DNA of 64,000 nt from DATMBF01 sp035559595 (GCA_035559595.1 DATMBF010000048.1:170967-234966), one strand, 5' to 3'. Positions 8,919 to 17,936 are shown, numbered from the stretch's first letter. Notes: a model not told the origin generated them from the sequence alone. Made by a program: numbers and translations.

Positions 8919-9314
8919 ATGTGTCCAATGGAAGTCAAAACAACAAAACGCATTGTCTTGGTAGGAGACAAGGTGCTCCTCGCTCCGGATCGTGAGCAGG
9001 ACCGCACCGCTCACGGACTCTATCTTCCGCCCGGCGTAAAAGAAAAAGAGAAAGTCCAGGGGGGGATCGTTGTTCAAGTCGGTCCCGGCTATGCGATTCC
9101 CAATCCGAATTTTATTGATCAAGAACCCTGGTCGACATCTCCAAAGGAGCCGGTCAAGTATATCCCCCTGCAAGCGGAAGAGGGAGACTACGCGCTCTTT
9201 CTCCGCGATTCCGCCATCGAAATCGAATACGATGAGCGCAAATACCTCATCGTTCCACATTCGGCAATTCTGATGCTCATCCGCCGATCAGGCTTGACCG
9301 GCATTGAGATGTAA
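8919..9314 (+). CDS. GroES-like (Cpn10-family) protein
   Basis: A 131-residue protein (128 if the ATG at 8928 is used). The start of the Cpn10 fold is clear: VLVGDKVLLAPDREQDRT, then HGLYLPPGVKEKEKVQGGIV, then VGPGYAIPNP, and near the end a strand pair DERKYLIVPHSAILMLI. It is longer than canonical GroES (about 95 residues), with an insertion of about 30 residues between the roof and the C-terminal strands (DQEPWSTSPKEPVKYIP). No groEL is adjacent, so it is probably a stand-alone paralogue rather than the main co-chaperonin. It is followed immediately by a small unknown gene. Confidence 0.8.
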   Translation: MCPMEVKTTKRIVLVGDKVLLAPDREQDRTAHGLYLPPGVKEKEKVQGGIVVQVGPGYAIPNPNFIDQEPWSTSPKEPVKYIPLQAEEGDYALFLRDSAIEIEYDERKYLIVPHSAILMLIRRSGLTGIEM

Positions 9315-9316
9315 GA

Positions 9317-9580
9317 GTGGTCGACCTGCGCATCTTCAGTCACGAAAATCTTTTGGCCCAACTCGAAACAGCCGAGTTCCGAAACGGCTATTATGTGCTG
9401 GAATTTTATGTCGAGAATGGAAAACCAGCGAAGGTGAAGACAGACGTTGTTGAGAAGTTCTATCTCTACCCTTCAGGAGGAACCTTGCGCGATAGCAAGT
9501 TTCAGCTCTTGTTCTATGATTCGCGATACGATACCTATCGGGGCTTTCAACCGCCGCATGTGAGAAGAAAGGCGGAATAA
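9317..9580 (+). CDS. Hypothetical protein, 87 aa
   Basis: Begins with GTG two bases after the GroES-like stop, so the two are very likely co-transcribed. The protein is rich in aromatic residues and predicted strands (NGYYVLEFYVENGKPAK, then VEKFYLYPSGG, then FQLLFYDSRYDTYRGF) and ends with a basic tail. I do not recognise the family. No signal peptide or membrane helix is present. Confidence 0.65.
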   Translation: MVDLRIFSHENLLAQLETAEFRNGYYVLEFYVENGKPAKVKTDVVEKFYLYPSGGTLRDSKFQLLFYDSRYDTYRGFQPPHVRRKAE

Positions 9581-9644
9581 CAAACGGGAACCATTTCTGC
9601 AACGTTTTGTTCTAAGATTAGCACGAAAATTTTAAGGAGAGACT

Positions 9645-10079
9645 ATGTACGACCTGTTGATTCAACAAATGCGTGATGAAGTAACGCGGCTTGGAGCACA
9701 AGAACTCCGAACGCCGGAGGAGGTTGACCAGGTGTTCAAGAACACCAAAGGCACAATGCTGGTTGTGGTGAATTCCACCTGTGGCTGTGCGGCAGGAGCG
9801 GCCAGACCCGGATTGGCAAAAGCCCTTCAGCATTCGGTGAAACCGGAAAAGATTGTGACAGTGTTCGCGGGACAAGATAAAGAGGCTACGGCGCGGGCGC
9901 GCGAATACTTTGAAGGACAACCGCCTTCATCTCCTTCTTTTGCCCTCATGCGGGATGGTAAGCTGGTAGAAATGATCCATCGCTATCAGATTGAAGGTCA
10001 CTCTCCGGATCAGATTGCCAACACGCTTATCAATGCATTCGAGAGGCAATGTAAGGTAGGTGTGAAAGAAGCCGTTTGA
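9645..10079 (+). CDS. Bacilliredoxin, BrxA/BrxB (YphP/YqiW) family
   Basis: A 144-residue thioredoxin-fold protein with the family-defining CGC active site in VNSTCGCAAGAARP (Cys46, Cys48) and the later SPSFALMRDGKLVEMI and a histidine-containing helix (IHRYQIEGHSP). Bacilliredoxins remove bacillithiol from S-bacillithiolated proteins in Firmicutes; in FCB bacteria they also act as thiol-disulphide or isomerase-type proteins. A strong AAGGAG precedes the ATG by about seven bases. It stands alone between the GroES-like pair and the VOC gene. Confidence 0.92.
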   Translation: MYDLLIQQMRDEVTRLGAQELRTPEEVDQVFKNTKGTMLVVVNSTCGCAAGAARPGLAKALQHSVKPEKIVTVFAGQDKEATARAREYFEGQPPSSPSFALMRDGKLVEMIHRYQIEGHSPDQIANTLINAFERQCKVGVKEAV

Positions 10080-10166
10080 TCTTACATGCGATAGGCTCTT
10101 GCGAAGGCGTCTCGTCGGGCAAGTGAAGTGGCGCTCGGCCGGGACGCCTTCGCCTTAGATGCGCTC

Positions 10167-11222
10167 ATGATCCTCGGTATTCATCATATCACTATGATCT
10201 GCGGCGATGCCCAACGCACCGTGGATTTTTACACAAAGGTGCTTGGGCTAACGCTCGTGAAGAAGACCGTGAATTTTGATGCTACGGATACGTATCATCT
10301 CTATTTTGGAGATGAGGTCGGAAGACCCGGCACATTATTGACCTTCTTCGAATGGCCCGACATGCCGAAAGGTCGCTGGGGAATCGGCACCACACACCAC
10401 CTTGCCCTTATCGTTGAGAGCCGCGACGCCCAGTTGAAATGGAAACGCTGGTTGAGCGACCAGGGCGTTCGAGTGACCGGCCCGTACAATCGGCAATATT
10501 TTCAGTCTATCTATTTTCGTGATCCGGATGGACTCATCCTGGAGATTGCCACGCGGCATCCCGGATGGACCGTTGATGAACCGGAGGATCAGCTTGGAAA
10601 GAACGTCATCCTGCCCGCAAATGAGCTGACGGCAAAAGGGAGGGACGAGAACGCGGTCAAGGCGCTCACATGGCCAGAACCTGTTGAGCGCATTTCAGAA
10701 GAGATGAAGCTGACGGGATTGCATCATATCACCGCAATCTCATCCGATATCTTCCGCACTACGGATTTCTACATAGATGTGTTGGGCTTTACCGTTGTCA
10801 AAAGAACATTCAACTACGATGACCCTCCATGGCCGCACCTCTATTACGCAGTTGGAGACTACTCGCCGGGGACCGTCGTTACGTACTTCGGATACTCTGC
10901 TGCGACAATGCGATACGGGACGATGGGGAGAGGACTGACGCATCATTTTGCATTTGCCGTTAAAGACGAAGAGTCACAACTCGAGTGGCGCGAGAGACTT
11001 CGCGCGAAGGCTATCTATGTGACCGAAGTCCTGGATCGAAAGTATTTCAAGTCGGTCTATTTCAAGGATCCGGACGGACATATCCTGGAGATTGCTACGG
11101 TTGGTCCCGGTTTTCTGGTCGATGAAGCGAAGGACGAGCTTGGCCGAACCCTCTCATTACCCCACTGGCTCGAATCGCAGCGAAGCCACATCGAGCGCGA
11201 GCTGAAGCCATTGAGGATTTGA
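10167..11222 (+). CDS. VOC-family ring-cleaving dioxygenase (MhqO-like)
   Basis: About 351 residues from the ATG at 10167 (a GTG at 10128 is possible). It consists of two tandem glyoxalase/bleomycin-resistance (VOC) modules of about 150 residues: LGIHHITMICGDAQRTVDFY begins the first and LTGLHHITAISSDIFRTTDF the second. Each has a metal-binding histidine near its start, a THHLAL- or THHFAF-type strand in the middle and a DPDGLILEIAT or DPDGHILEIAT end with the metal-binding glutamate. This is the layout of MhqO-type hydroquinone-specific extradiol dioxygenases. The next gene is an MhqD-like esterase, which supports a role in quinone or catechol detoxification. Confidence 0.85.
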   Translation: MILGIHHITMICGDAQRTVDFYTKVLGLTLVKKTVNFDATDTYHLYFGDEVGRPGTLLTFFEWPDMPKGRWGIGTTHHLALIVESRDAQLKWKRWLSDQGVRVTGPYNRQYFQSIYFRDPDGLILEIATRHPGWTVDEPEDQLGKNVILPANELTAKGRDENAVKALTWPEPVERISEEMKLTGLHHITAISSDIFRTTDFYIDVLGFTVVKRTFNYDDPPWPHLYYAVGDYSPGTVVTYFGYSAATMRYGTMGRGLTHHFAFAVKDEESQLEWRERLRAKAIYVTEVLDRKYFKSVYFKDPDGHILEIATVGPGFLVDEAKDELGRTLSLPHWLESQRSHIERELKPLRI

Positions 11223-11283
11223 AAGGAAAGTTCGGCCCGCACGAGCGGCAGGAGTGTTTCAGCAGTGAACAACCGCACACCTT

Positions 11284-11946
11284 ATGCAAACCATTCAATC
11301 CACACTCTACCATAAACTCGTTACTCCACCCCATTCCTCGTCCGGACCACACCCGACTCTTATTCTTCTTCACGGTCGTGGAGCGGATGAAAACGACTTG
11401 TTGGGGTTGACGCCATACGTCGACCCCCGTCTCTTTATTATCAGTGTGAGAGCGCCGTTTGCGTTTCCTTATGGGGGATATTATTGGTACGAGTTTCTCC
11501 AGGTGGGCACGCCTGAGCCGCGACAGTTTGCTGAGAGCTATCAGCGGCTCACCGAATTTCTTGCCGATGCCAAGCAACACTATCCGATCGATCCTAAGAA
11601 GATCTTTCTCTTGGGCTTCAGTATGGGAACAGTAATGTCTTTTGCTCTGTCTCTTACAAAGACCTCGGAAATTGCCGGCGTGATAGCCCATAGCGGATAC
11701 ATTCCGGAAGGGACAGAGCTTGAGTTCAAGTGGAATGACCTCCATTCCGTTGCGTTCTTTGTCGCTCACGGAACTCATGACCCGATTATCCCGGTACAAT
11801 TCGGACGTCGCGCAAACGAATTGCTGTCAAAAACGGCTACAGATTTGACCTACAAGGAATATCCCATTGCCCACCAAATCAGCGAAGAAAGCCTCTCGGA
11901 TCTCACCACATGGCTGACCAAACGCATCAATCTTTCCCCCCATTAA
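11284..11946 (+). CDS. Phospholipase/carboxylesterase-family alpha/beta hydrolase (MhqD-like)
   Basis: A 220-residue serine hydrolase. LLHGRGADENDLL is the oxyanion-hole motif, GFSMG carries the nucleophile Ser113, HGTHDPIIPV carries the acid and AHQIS the histidine. These are the marks of the YpfH/MhqD carboxylesterase group. It starts 61 bases after the MhqO-like dioxygenase. In Bacillus the mhq genes encode such a hydrolase together with ring-cleaving dioxygenases under quinone control; no MhqR-type regulator is visible here. Confidence 0.87.
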   Translation: MQTIQSTLYHKLVTPPHSSSGPHPTLILLHGRGADENDLLGLTPYVDPRLFIISVRAPFAFPYGGYYWYEFLQVGTPEPRQFAESYQRLTEFLADAKQHYPIDPKKIFLLGFSMGTVMSFALSLTKTSEIAGVIAHSGYIPEGTELEFKWNDLHSVAFFVAHGTHDPIIPVQFGRRANELLSKTATDLTYKEYPIAHQISEESLSDLTTWLTKRINLSPH

Positions 11947-11956
11947 ATCTTTAAGC

Positions 11957-11985
11957 TTTCAAATCGTCTGAGTTTTCTGTATCAT
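11957..11985 (+). promoter_or_regulatory. Possible promoter of the NlpC/P60 gene
   Basis: TTTCAA and TATCAT are separated by 17 bases, 24 bases before the start codon. The -35 is weak, so this is a tentative call. Confidence 0.3.
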
Positions 11986-12008
11986 CTTCTCCCAAAAACC
12001 GTATTGCT

Positions 12009-13181
12009 ATGACCACTGCACGCCTCTCCTTCGTCATTGGTGTTCTTTTCCTCTTCATCGGTTGTGCCTCATTTGAAACGGAAGAGAACGAAATCAAGGC
12101 AGCTGTCGCAACTCTTAAAGAGCAATTTGCCCCCGACCGTCGAGTGGCAGTGTTTGATGTCGGGTGGGAGAGGCAAGCGGGCGGACTTGTCGTAAAAGGG
12201 GAGGTTGAAAAAGCTGAAGCGAAGCAAGCTGTTTTGGCTGCAATAGAAAAGATCACCGACAAGCTCATCATTGACAGTATACGCGTTTTGCCTGATCCGG
12301 CATTGGGAGAGAAACACTATGGCATTGTGACTGTTAGCGTCGGTAACATGCGAACGAAACCAAGTCAAGCGGCAGAATTGGGAACGCAGGTACTGATCGG
12401 GATGATCGTGAAGTTGTTGAAGGAAGATGGAGGATGGTATTATGTGCAATCGGCTGATCGCTACCTCGGCTGGATCGAAGATGATGCGCTTCATGTTACG
12501 GATCAAGCCGGCATTGAGGCGTGGGCGAGGGCACCAAAGGTGATCATGACGCAGCATTTTGGGATTATCAGAGAGGGACCAAGAGCAAGCGCAGATCCTG
12601 TGAGCGATATTGTTGCCGGGGGAATGCTCAAGAAGCTGCGTGAGGAAGAAGGATGGATTCGCGTCGAGCTTCCCGATAAGAGCGTCGGTTACATCGAACG
12701 TTCGATGGTGCAGGATTACACGAAATGGCGAGCCGAGAGGCGAGTTACGGCAGAAACCATCGAAACAGCGGCGAAATCGTTTTTGGGTGTTCCGTATTTG
12801 TGGGGAGGGACTTCGGCGAAAGGAATGGACTGTTCGGGATTTACAAAAACGATCTTTCGACTCAATGGAATGGAATTGAACCGCGATGCGAATCAACAGG
12901 CCACGATGGGTGAAGAGGTTTTTGTTGGAGATGATTTCGAGGGATTACGGAAAGGGGATCTTGTCTTCTTTGGACGGAAGGCATCGACAGAGCGTCCGGA
13001 GCGAATCACTCACGTGGGGATCTATCTTTCCAACAAAGAATACATTCATGCTCCCGGGGGAAGTCGTGTACGCATCAACAGTTTCGATCCAACCGCTCCC
13101 AACTATCATGAGTTGCTGAGGAAATCCTTCGTTCGCGCACGACGCGTTATTCCCTCATATGTGGTGAAGGAAGTGGGGTAG
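12009..13181 (+). CDS. Lipoprotein with SH3b domains and NlpC/P60 peptidase
   Basis: A 390-residue exported protein. The N-terminus ends in a lipobox (LFLFIGC, Cys19). Residues 30-105 look like a BON-type domain (inference). Two SH3b modules follow (about 110-165 and 175-235: YGIVTVSVGNMRTKPS and FGIIREGPRASADP). The C-terminal NlpC/P60 domain (about 245-385) has YLWGGTSAKGMDCSGFT with the catalytic cysteine, ERITHVGIYL with the catalytic histidine and YIHAPGGSRV. It should cleave peptide stems of peptidoglycan (gamma-D-Glu-diamino acid type) from the outer or inner membrane. The next gene begins three bases later. Confidence 0.93.
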   Translation: MTTARLSFVIGVLFLFIGCASFETEENEIKAAVATLKEQFAPDRRVAVFDVGWERQAGGLVVKGEVEKAEAKQAVLAAIEKITDKLIIDSIRVLPDPALGEKHYGIVTVSVGNMRTKPSQAAELGTQVLIGMIVKLLKEDGGWYYVQSADRYLGWIEDDALHVTDQAGIEAWARAPKVIMTQHFGIIREGPRASADPVSDIVAGGMLKKLREEEGWIRVELPDKSVGYIERSMVQDYTKWRAERRVTAETIETAAKSFLGVPYLWGGTSAKGMDCSGFTKTIFRLNGMELNRDANQQATMGEEVFVGDDFEGLRKGDLVFFGRKASTERPERITHVGIYLSNKEYIHAPGGSRVRINSFDPTAPNYHELLRKSFVRARRVIPSYVVKEVG

Positions 13182-13184
13182 CGA

Positions 13185-14360
13185 TTGGCGTACGTTTCCG
13201 ATACGACCGCTGTCCTTGCGTATCTGATCGTTCTCATCGCGGCGATTCATCAACTTGCTGAGCAGCGATTCCTTGCCGTGTTCTTCCGGTTCTTTCCTCC
13301 GGCAATCTGGGTGTATTTCCTCCCGATGCTCTCCTCGAATCTCGGCATCATTCCTCAAAGTCACGCGCTGTACGATTGGATTCGGACGTACCTTCTACCG
13401 ACTGCTCTCATCCTCATGCTCTTTTCCGCCAATGTTCCGGCACTCGCGAGGTTGGGTGGTAAGGCCGTTCTCACAATGTTCATTGGTTCGGCAGGGATTG
13501 CTCTCGGTGCAATTCTCTCCTTTGGTTTGCTCCATCCCCTCCTCCCCCAAGGGGCATGGAAAGGAATCGGGCCGCTCGTCGGAAGCTGGGTCGGTGGCGG
13601 TGCAAACATGGTCGCAGTTTCGACAAGCATCGGTACGCCGGACTCTATGCTCGGTCCGATCATCGTCGTTGATACCGTCGTGGGGTACGGATGGATGGGT
13701 GTGGTGATTGCGCTCTCTGTGCTCCAGGATCGCCTCGATGCAAGCAATAAGGTCGATCGAACAATTATTGATCAACTCAACAAACGCATGGCTACCCTCG
13801 ATGCCGCAAATCGTAGACCAATAAAGTTTCTCGACTTGCTCACCATCGTGGGGATTGGATTCGGACTTGGTCATGCGATGGTGCAGTTCGGTCGCTACAT
13901 GCCTGAACTGGGAGCTGTCCTGAACGCCTTCGGCTGGGCGGTGATTCTTGCGACGGCTGCTGGCATCGCTCTCTCTTTTACGTCGATTTCTAATCTGGAG
14001 TATGCCGGTGCGGGCATTATCGGTAATTTCTTCTTCTATCTTTTGCTTACAACGATTGGAGCACGCGCCGATGTCGCAGGAATTCTCGACGCACCAACGT
14101 TTCTCTTCTTGGGTGTGATCATCATTGCGTTTCATGCCGCTGGACTTTTTCTTGCAGGTCGTTATCTTAAGTCACCGATGTTTTTGATGGCGACGGCCAG
14201 TCAGGCCAATATCGGTGGGCCGGTGACGGCTCCGATCGTTGCAACCGTGTATCAAAGCTCCCTCGCTCCCGTCGGCCTCTTGATGGCTGTCCTGGGAAAC
14301 ATTATCGGGACCTTCGTGGGTCTGGGAGTAGCTCAAGTGTGCTACTGGATCAGTCCGTAG
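13185..14360 (+). CDS. DUF819-family membrane protein
   Basis: A 391-residue inner-membrane protein with about ten to eleven hydrophobic helices. The family signature GSWVGGGANMVAVS appears near 140 (nt 13591-13632) and a TASQANIGGPVTAPI segment near 340; both are typical of DUF819 (YjcL-like) proteins, which resemble sodium-dependent transporters with two inverted halves. The substrate is unknown. It starts with TTG three bases after the NlpC/P60 stop, so it is probably in that operon. Confidence 0.85.
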   Translation: MAYVSDTTAVLAYLIVLIAAIHQLAEQRFLAVFFRFFPPAIWVYFLPMLSSNLGIIPQSHALYDWIRTYLLPTALILMLFSANVPALARLGGKAVLTMFIGSAGIALGAILSFGLLHPLLPQGAWKGIGPLVGSWVGGGANMVAVSTSIGTPDSMLGPIIVVDTVVGYGWMGVVIALSVLQDRLDASNKVDRTIIDQLNKRMATLDAANRRPIKFLDLLTIVGIGFGLGHAMVQFGRYMPELGAVLNAFGWAVILATAAGIALSFTSISNLEYAGAGIIGNFFFYLLLTTIGARADVAGILDAPTFLFLGVIIIAFHAAGLFLAGRYLKSPMFLMATASQANIGGPVTAPIVATVYQSSLAPVGLLMAVLGNIIGTFVGLGVAQVCYWISP

Positions 14361-14371
14361 AAGGAGCTCAG

Positions 14372-14746
14372 ATGACCAAAAGAAAACAAATCCTCATTAT
14401 CGACGATGAAGTGACGTGGCTTTCAGTGTTGAAGGAGATCTTGCTTCAACGCGGCTACGAAGTGAAGGAGGCGCATAGCGGAGCCGAGGCTCTGAAGGAG
14501 CTGGCAACGTACAAACCCGATCTCATTCTGAGCGACATTCGGATGCCGGATATGAACGGGTTCGATCTCTTGTCGAAGATCAAAACGCTTCCGAAGATGT
14601 CGAAAACACCGTTTGTGTTTTTATCCGCCATTGACGACTTCCACGCACGGAAGGTAGCGAAGGAGCTTGGAGCGTCCGATTACGTCTCCAAACCGATGAA
14701 CACTGAGGATATTGCGAGCCTGCTTTCGAAGTTTTTGCCCCGTTAA
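14372..14746 (+). CDS. Single-domain response regulator
   Basis: A 124-residue receiver domain without an output domain. Asp11 and Asp12 (IIDDE) bind metal, Asp55 (LILSDIRMPD) is the phosphorylation site, Ser85 stands at the switch position and Lys107 (VSKPM) is conserved. AAGGAG lies five bases before the ATG at 14372, which decides the start. A hybrid histidine kinase gene follows after 66 bases and is a plausible partner. Confidence 0.93.
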   Translation: MTKRKQILIIDDEVTWLSVLKEILLQRGYEVKEAHSGAEALKELATYKPDLILSDIRMPDMNGFDLLSKIKTLPKMSKTPFVFLSAIDDFHARKVAKELGASDYVSKPMNTEDIASLLSKFLPR

Positions 14747-14789
14747 CTGCGTCACAGCGTCCGTTCGCTCCTTGCTATTCTCCCCCGCC

Positions 14790-14809
14790 ATTGGTAAGTT
14801 TCTACCAAT
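14790..14809 (+). promoter_or_regulatory. Inverted repeat covering the start region of the hybrid kinase
   Basis: ATTGGTA and TACCAAT are perfect seven-base arms around a six-base loop, three bases before the ATG at 14813, where a ribosome-binding site would normally be. It could be an operator or an RNA hairpin limiting initiation. Confidence 0.4.
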
Positions 14810-14812
14810 CCC

Positions 14813-17056
14813 ATGGATGTCACTCTTCGTAAAATCCGCAAGTTTCGCGCTTCATTAGGTCCTGTCGAGCAGGCACAGATCGTGGCATCGACCGCGGTTG
14901 TCGTTGCGATGGTGACGATTGTGACCGTTCGCCTTCTTGGCGAGTATAAACTTGACTGGTACGACCTCGTCAGCGTTATCACGGTGGGTATCTTCGGCTT
15001 TCTCATCGTGTACTTCACCCTCAAGTACGGCCGTTACCTTGAAGAGCAACGACAGGAACTCCTCGCGCTCAACACGATTGCCGAAGCGGTCAACCGCGCA
15101 GTTGAAATCAACTACCTTCTCCAAAACGCTCTTCAGGAAGTTCGACGGCTTCTGGACGTTGATTACGGGTGGGTATATCTCGTCGAAAACGAACGACTCG
15201 TACTGAAAGCAACGAAAGGGACGGAGGAGCTCGACAGCACCGTTATCGCAAACGGGATGAGCATCAACGATGCCGCTGCCGGTTGGGTCAGGTCACCCCG
15301 AATTCAAAAACGGCCGAGGAAAAACGATCAACGAAGTGAGTGGCCATTCTCTGATTTCGAAGCGTGGGCATCGGTTCCCTTGATGACGAAGGATACGCTC
15401 TCGGGCGCCATTGTTCTTGCCAGCAAAGAACGGGATGTCTTTTCCGACAAGCAGCTGCAACTGATGTCGGCAGTTGCCAATCAGATCGGCATTGCCCTGG
15501 AGAATGCCGCGCTGTTCGAGCGGCTCCGGAAATCGGAGGAACGCTACATCGACCTCTTTGAGCATTCGCCGGATATGTATTCGATTGTGAACCGTTACGG
15601 GACCATTGTGAGCGTTAATCAAACCGAGGCGGATCGCCTTGGCTACCGGAAAGAGGAGCTCTTAGGAAAATCGATTTTGAAACTCTATCCTCCTGATCAA
15701 TACCAGGATGCTCAGAGGCTGCTGGAGCAAGTATTCGAACAAAACCACGAAGTGAAAGGCGTTGAGCAGCAGATGGTCACGAGCACAGGGGAGCTGGTTG
15801 ATGTCAGCGTAAGCACCTCGATTATCTATGATGAATCCCGCCAGCCGATGCTTATGCGAACGGTGGCTCGCGACATCACCGAAAAGAAAAAGCTCGAGTC
15901 GAAAGTCATTCACGCCCAGCGTATCGACAGCATCGGGAACCTTGCCGGCGGTGTTGCACACGACTTCAATAACATTCTCACCTCCATTCTGGGCTCCACC
16001 TCGATCATGAAGCGGAAGATGAAGCAATCCGACACCTGGTATCGCTTTGTCGATATCATTGAAATGGCTGCGAAACGTGGAGCCGGCCTGACGCGGCAAT
16101 TGCTTACCTTTGCGCGGAAGACGACTGTCCAATTCCGTCCCGTCCTGATCACCGATATCGTTGAGGAGACTGTGCAGTTCTTCGAACGGAGCGTGGATAA
16201 GACCATCCAGTTGAAGACGTTTCTGAATGATCGTGACAGCATCGTCAACGGGGATGACGGGCAGATTCAGCAGGCGATTCTCAACTTGTTGATCAACGCC
16301 CGCGACGCTATGCCCGACGGTGGTACAATAACAATTGAGACCCGGCGGACGAGTGTCGATAGCCAACGGGCTGCGTCGCTGAGCGAGGCGAGGTCTGGTG
16401 ATTTCGTTCAGATTTCGGTTACCGACACTGGTGTCGGGATGAGTCCGCAAATCCAGCAGAGGATCTTTGAGCCGTTCTTCACAACCAAAGATCAGGGGAA
16501 GGGGACGGGGCTGGGCTTATCGGTGGTGTATGGAGTCGTGAATTCTCACAACGGCTTCATTGCTGTTCAGAGCGCCGTTGGTGAGGGCTCGCAGTTCACG
16601 CTCTATTTTCCGCTGATGCAGGAGGCGGAACGCGTGCGATCAGCGCTTCGGGAATCAAAAGTCTATCGCGGCAAGGAACGCGTGCTGGTTGTGGATGATG
16701 AGGAGCATGTGGGGAATGTTATCGGTGGAATGCTGAAGACGCTTGGCTACAGAGTGACCACTGTCAAAAGTGGTAAGGAGGCGATCGACTCGGTCAAAAA
16801 GAAGAAGCATTATGACGCCGTCGTTCTGGATATGAACATGCCAACGATGGGAGGAAAAGAGACGTTTGTTCGCTTAAAGGAACTCGATCCGGACCTGGCA
16901 GTGATTGTGTCGACAGGGTACAGCAATACGGTGATCGAAGGAACTCCACTCCACGATACCATCGATGCGTTTCTGCAGAAGCCTTATCAGATTGAGGAGC
17001 TCTCCAAAACGATGCATGCTGTGTTCTCCAAACGGCGTTCTGCCATAAAGGATTGA
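14813..17056 (+). CDS. Hybrid sensor histidine kinase (2 TM, GAF, PAS, HisKA, HATPase, REC)
   Basis: A 747-residue membrane kinase. Two helices (about 24-42 and 52-70) are followed by a GAF domain (about 85-235), a PAS domain (about 242-360), a dimerisation/phosphoacceptor domain with GGVAHDFNNIL (His383), an HATPase domain with NLLINARDAMPDGG, DTGVGMS, FEPFFTT and GKGTGLGLS, and a C-terminal receiver domain with VVDDEE and the acceptor Asp673 in VVLDMNMP. The receiver may be a phosphate sink or may pass phosphate on to the single-domain regulator encoded upstream. The extracytoplasmic part between the two helices is very short, so sensing is probably cytoplasmic or in the membrane. Confidence 0.93.
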   Translation: MDVTLRKIRKFRASLGPVEQAQIVASTAVVVAMVTIVTVRLLGEYKLDWYDLVSVITVGIFGFLIVYFTLKYGRYLEEQRQELLALNTIAEAVNRAVEINYLLQNALQEVRRLLDVDYGWVYLVENERLVLKATKGTEELDSTVIANGMSINDAAAGWVRSPRIQKRPRKNDQRSEWPFSDFEAWASVPLMTKDTLSGAIVLASKERDVFSDKQLQLMSAVANQIGIALENAALFERLRKSEERYIDLFEHSPDMYSIVNRYGTIVSVNQTEADRLGYRKEELLGKSILKLYPPDQYQDAQRLLEQVFEQNHEVKGVEQQMVTSTGELVDVSVSTSIIYDESRQPMLMRTVARDITEKKKLESKVIHAQRIDSIGNLAGGVAHDFNNILTSILGSTSIMKRKMKQSDTWYRFVDIIEMAAKRGAGLTRQLLTFARKTTVQFRPVLITDIVEETVQFFERSVDKTIQLKTFLNDRDSIVNGDDGQIQQAILNLLINARDAMPDGGTITIETRRTSVDSQRAASLSEARSGDFVQISVTDTGVGMSPQIQQRIFEPFFTTKDQGKGTGLGLSVVYGVVNSHNGFIAVQSAVGEGSQFTLYFPLMQEAERVRSALRESKVYRGKERVLVVDDEEHVGNVIGGMLKTLGYRVTTVKSGKEAIDSVKKKKHYDAVVLDMNMPTMGGKETFVRLKELDPDLAVIVSTGYSNTVIEGTPLHDTIDAFLQKPYQIEELSKTMHAVFSKRRSAIKD

Positions 17057-17075
17057 TCTGGTGATTCCCTTTTCA

Positions 17076-17104
17076 TTGCAAATCGTTCAAATTAGTGGTA
17101 ACAT
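17076..17104 (+). promoter_or_regulatory. Putative sigma-70 promoter for the RodZ-like gene
   Basis: TTGCAA and TAACAT are separated by 17 bases, in a 70-base gap after the hybrid kinase. The position fits transcription of the gene starting at 17142. Confidence 0.45.
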
Positions 17105-17141
17105 CATTTGTCGATGCGGGTGAGATTTGTTGAAAGAATCT

Positions 17142-17936
17142 ATGAGTCTAAAATCGTTTGGTGCTGAGCTCAGGCACGCTCGTGAGGAGAAGCGGATCAC
17201 GCTGATGGACATTTCCGCCGCTACGAGAATCAATGTGAAGTTTCTCGAGGCGATGGAGGAAGGGATTTTTGCTACGCTTCCGCAAACGTATATCCGGGCA
17301 TTTCTTCGTGAATACGCACAGACCGTTGGATTATCGATTGACGAGGTTCTAGCGAAGTACGACGCTGTCTCCGGCGTGAAGGCCGAGCGCCCTGCAGAGG
17401 TTCGCAGCGAGCCGTCCGAGCACCAACCCCTGAGCCCTCTCTCGATGATCCGGAAAGTCGAGCAGCCACCAATTCAGCGGCACGCGATCATGATTGGGGG
17501 CGGGATTCTCGCTGTTCTTCTCTCGATCTATGTCATTTACAGCGGGTCGGATTCCGATGCTCGGCAGGTTGTCCGGGAAGTCCCTTTTGATACCGTGGTT
17601 CGAGAATCCGAGGCCACGCTCACAAAACCCGAAGTTATTGCCGGTACTGCCATTCCCATACAAAAGCCTGAGCCAGACAGTCTCAAACTCGAAGTTTTCA
17701 CAAAAGACTCCGTCTGGATGAGTTTGGTCATTGATGGTCACAAAACCGAGGAGTATCTTTTCGCCCCCAATGGGAGGAAGAGCTGGGTGGCGAAAGAGCA
17801 GTACTCGATCACGCTCGGGAATGCCGGCGGAGCAATTTTTCGACTCAACGGTGTTGAGCTTGCACCCTTCGGGAAAAGCGGGTCTGTGGTTCGTAACGTG
17901 ATCATCAACGAGAAGACGCTGAACAACAAACTGTAA
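17142..17936 (+). CDS. RodZ-like helix-turn-helix membrane protein
   Basis: About 264 residues from the ATG at 17142 (a TTG at 17127 would add five). Residues 1-70 form a HTH_25 domain (SFGAELRHAREEKRIT, then MDISAATRINVKFLEAMEEG, then TYIRAFLREYA). A proline- and serine-containing linker leads to one membrane helix (about 115-133), then a periplasmic DUF4115-type domain with KLEVFTKDSVWMSLVIDG and the conserved W-x-A pattern (RKSWVAKEQYSITLGNA). RodZ connects the MreB cytoskeleton to the cell-wall elongation machinery; the family also includes regulators of unknown target. No mreB is nearby. ligA begins 17 bases later. Confidence 0.85.
   Translation: MSLKSFGAELRHAREEKRITLMDISAATRINVKFLEAMEEGIFATLPQTYIRAFLREYAQTVGLSIDEVLAKYDAVSGVKAERPAEVRSEPSEHQPLSPLSMIRKVEQPPIQRHAIMIGGGILAVLLSIYVIYSGSDSDARQVVREVPFDTVVRESEATLTKPEVIAGTAIPIQKPEPDSLKLEVFTKDSVWMSLVIDGHKTEEYLFAPNGRKSWVAKEQYSITLGNAGGAIFRLNGVELAPFGKSGSVVRNVIINEKTLNNKL

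Noticed and set aside
8584..8964. A 126-codon plus-strand frame
   Set aside because: It runs through tRNA-Pro and into the GroES-like gene in another frame.
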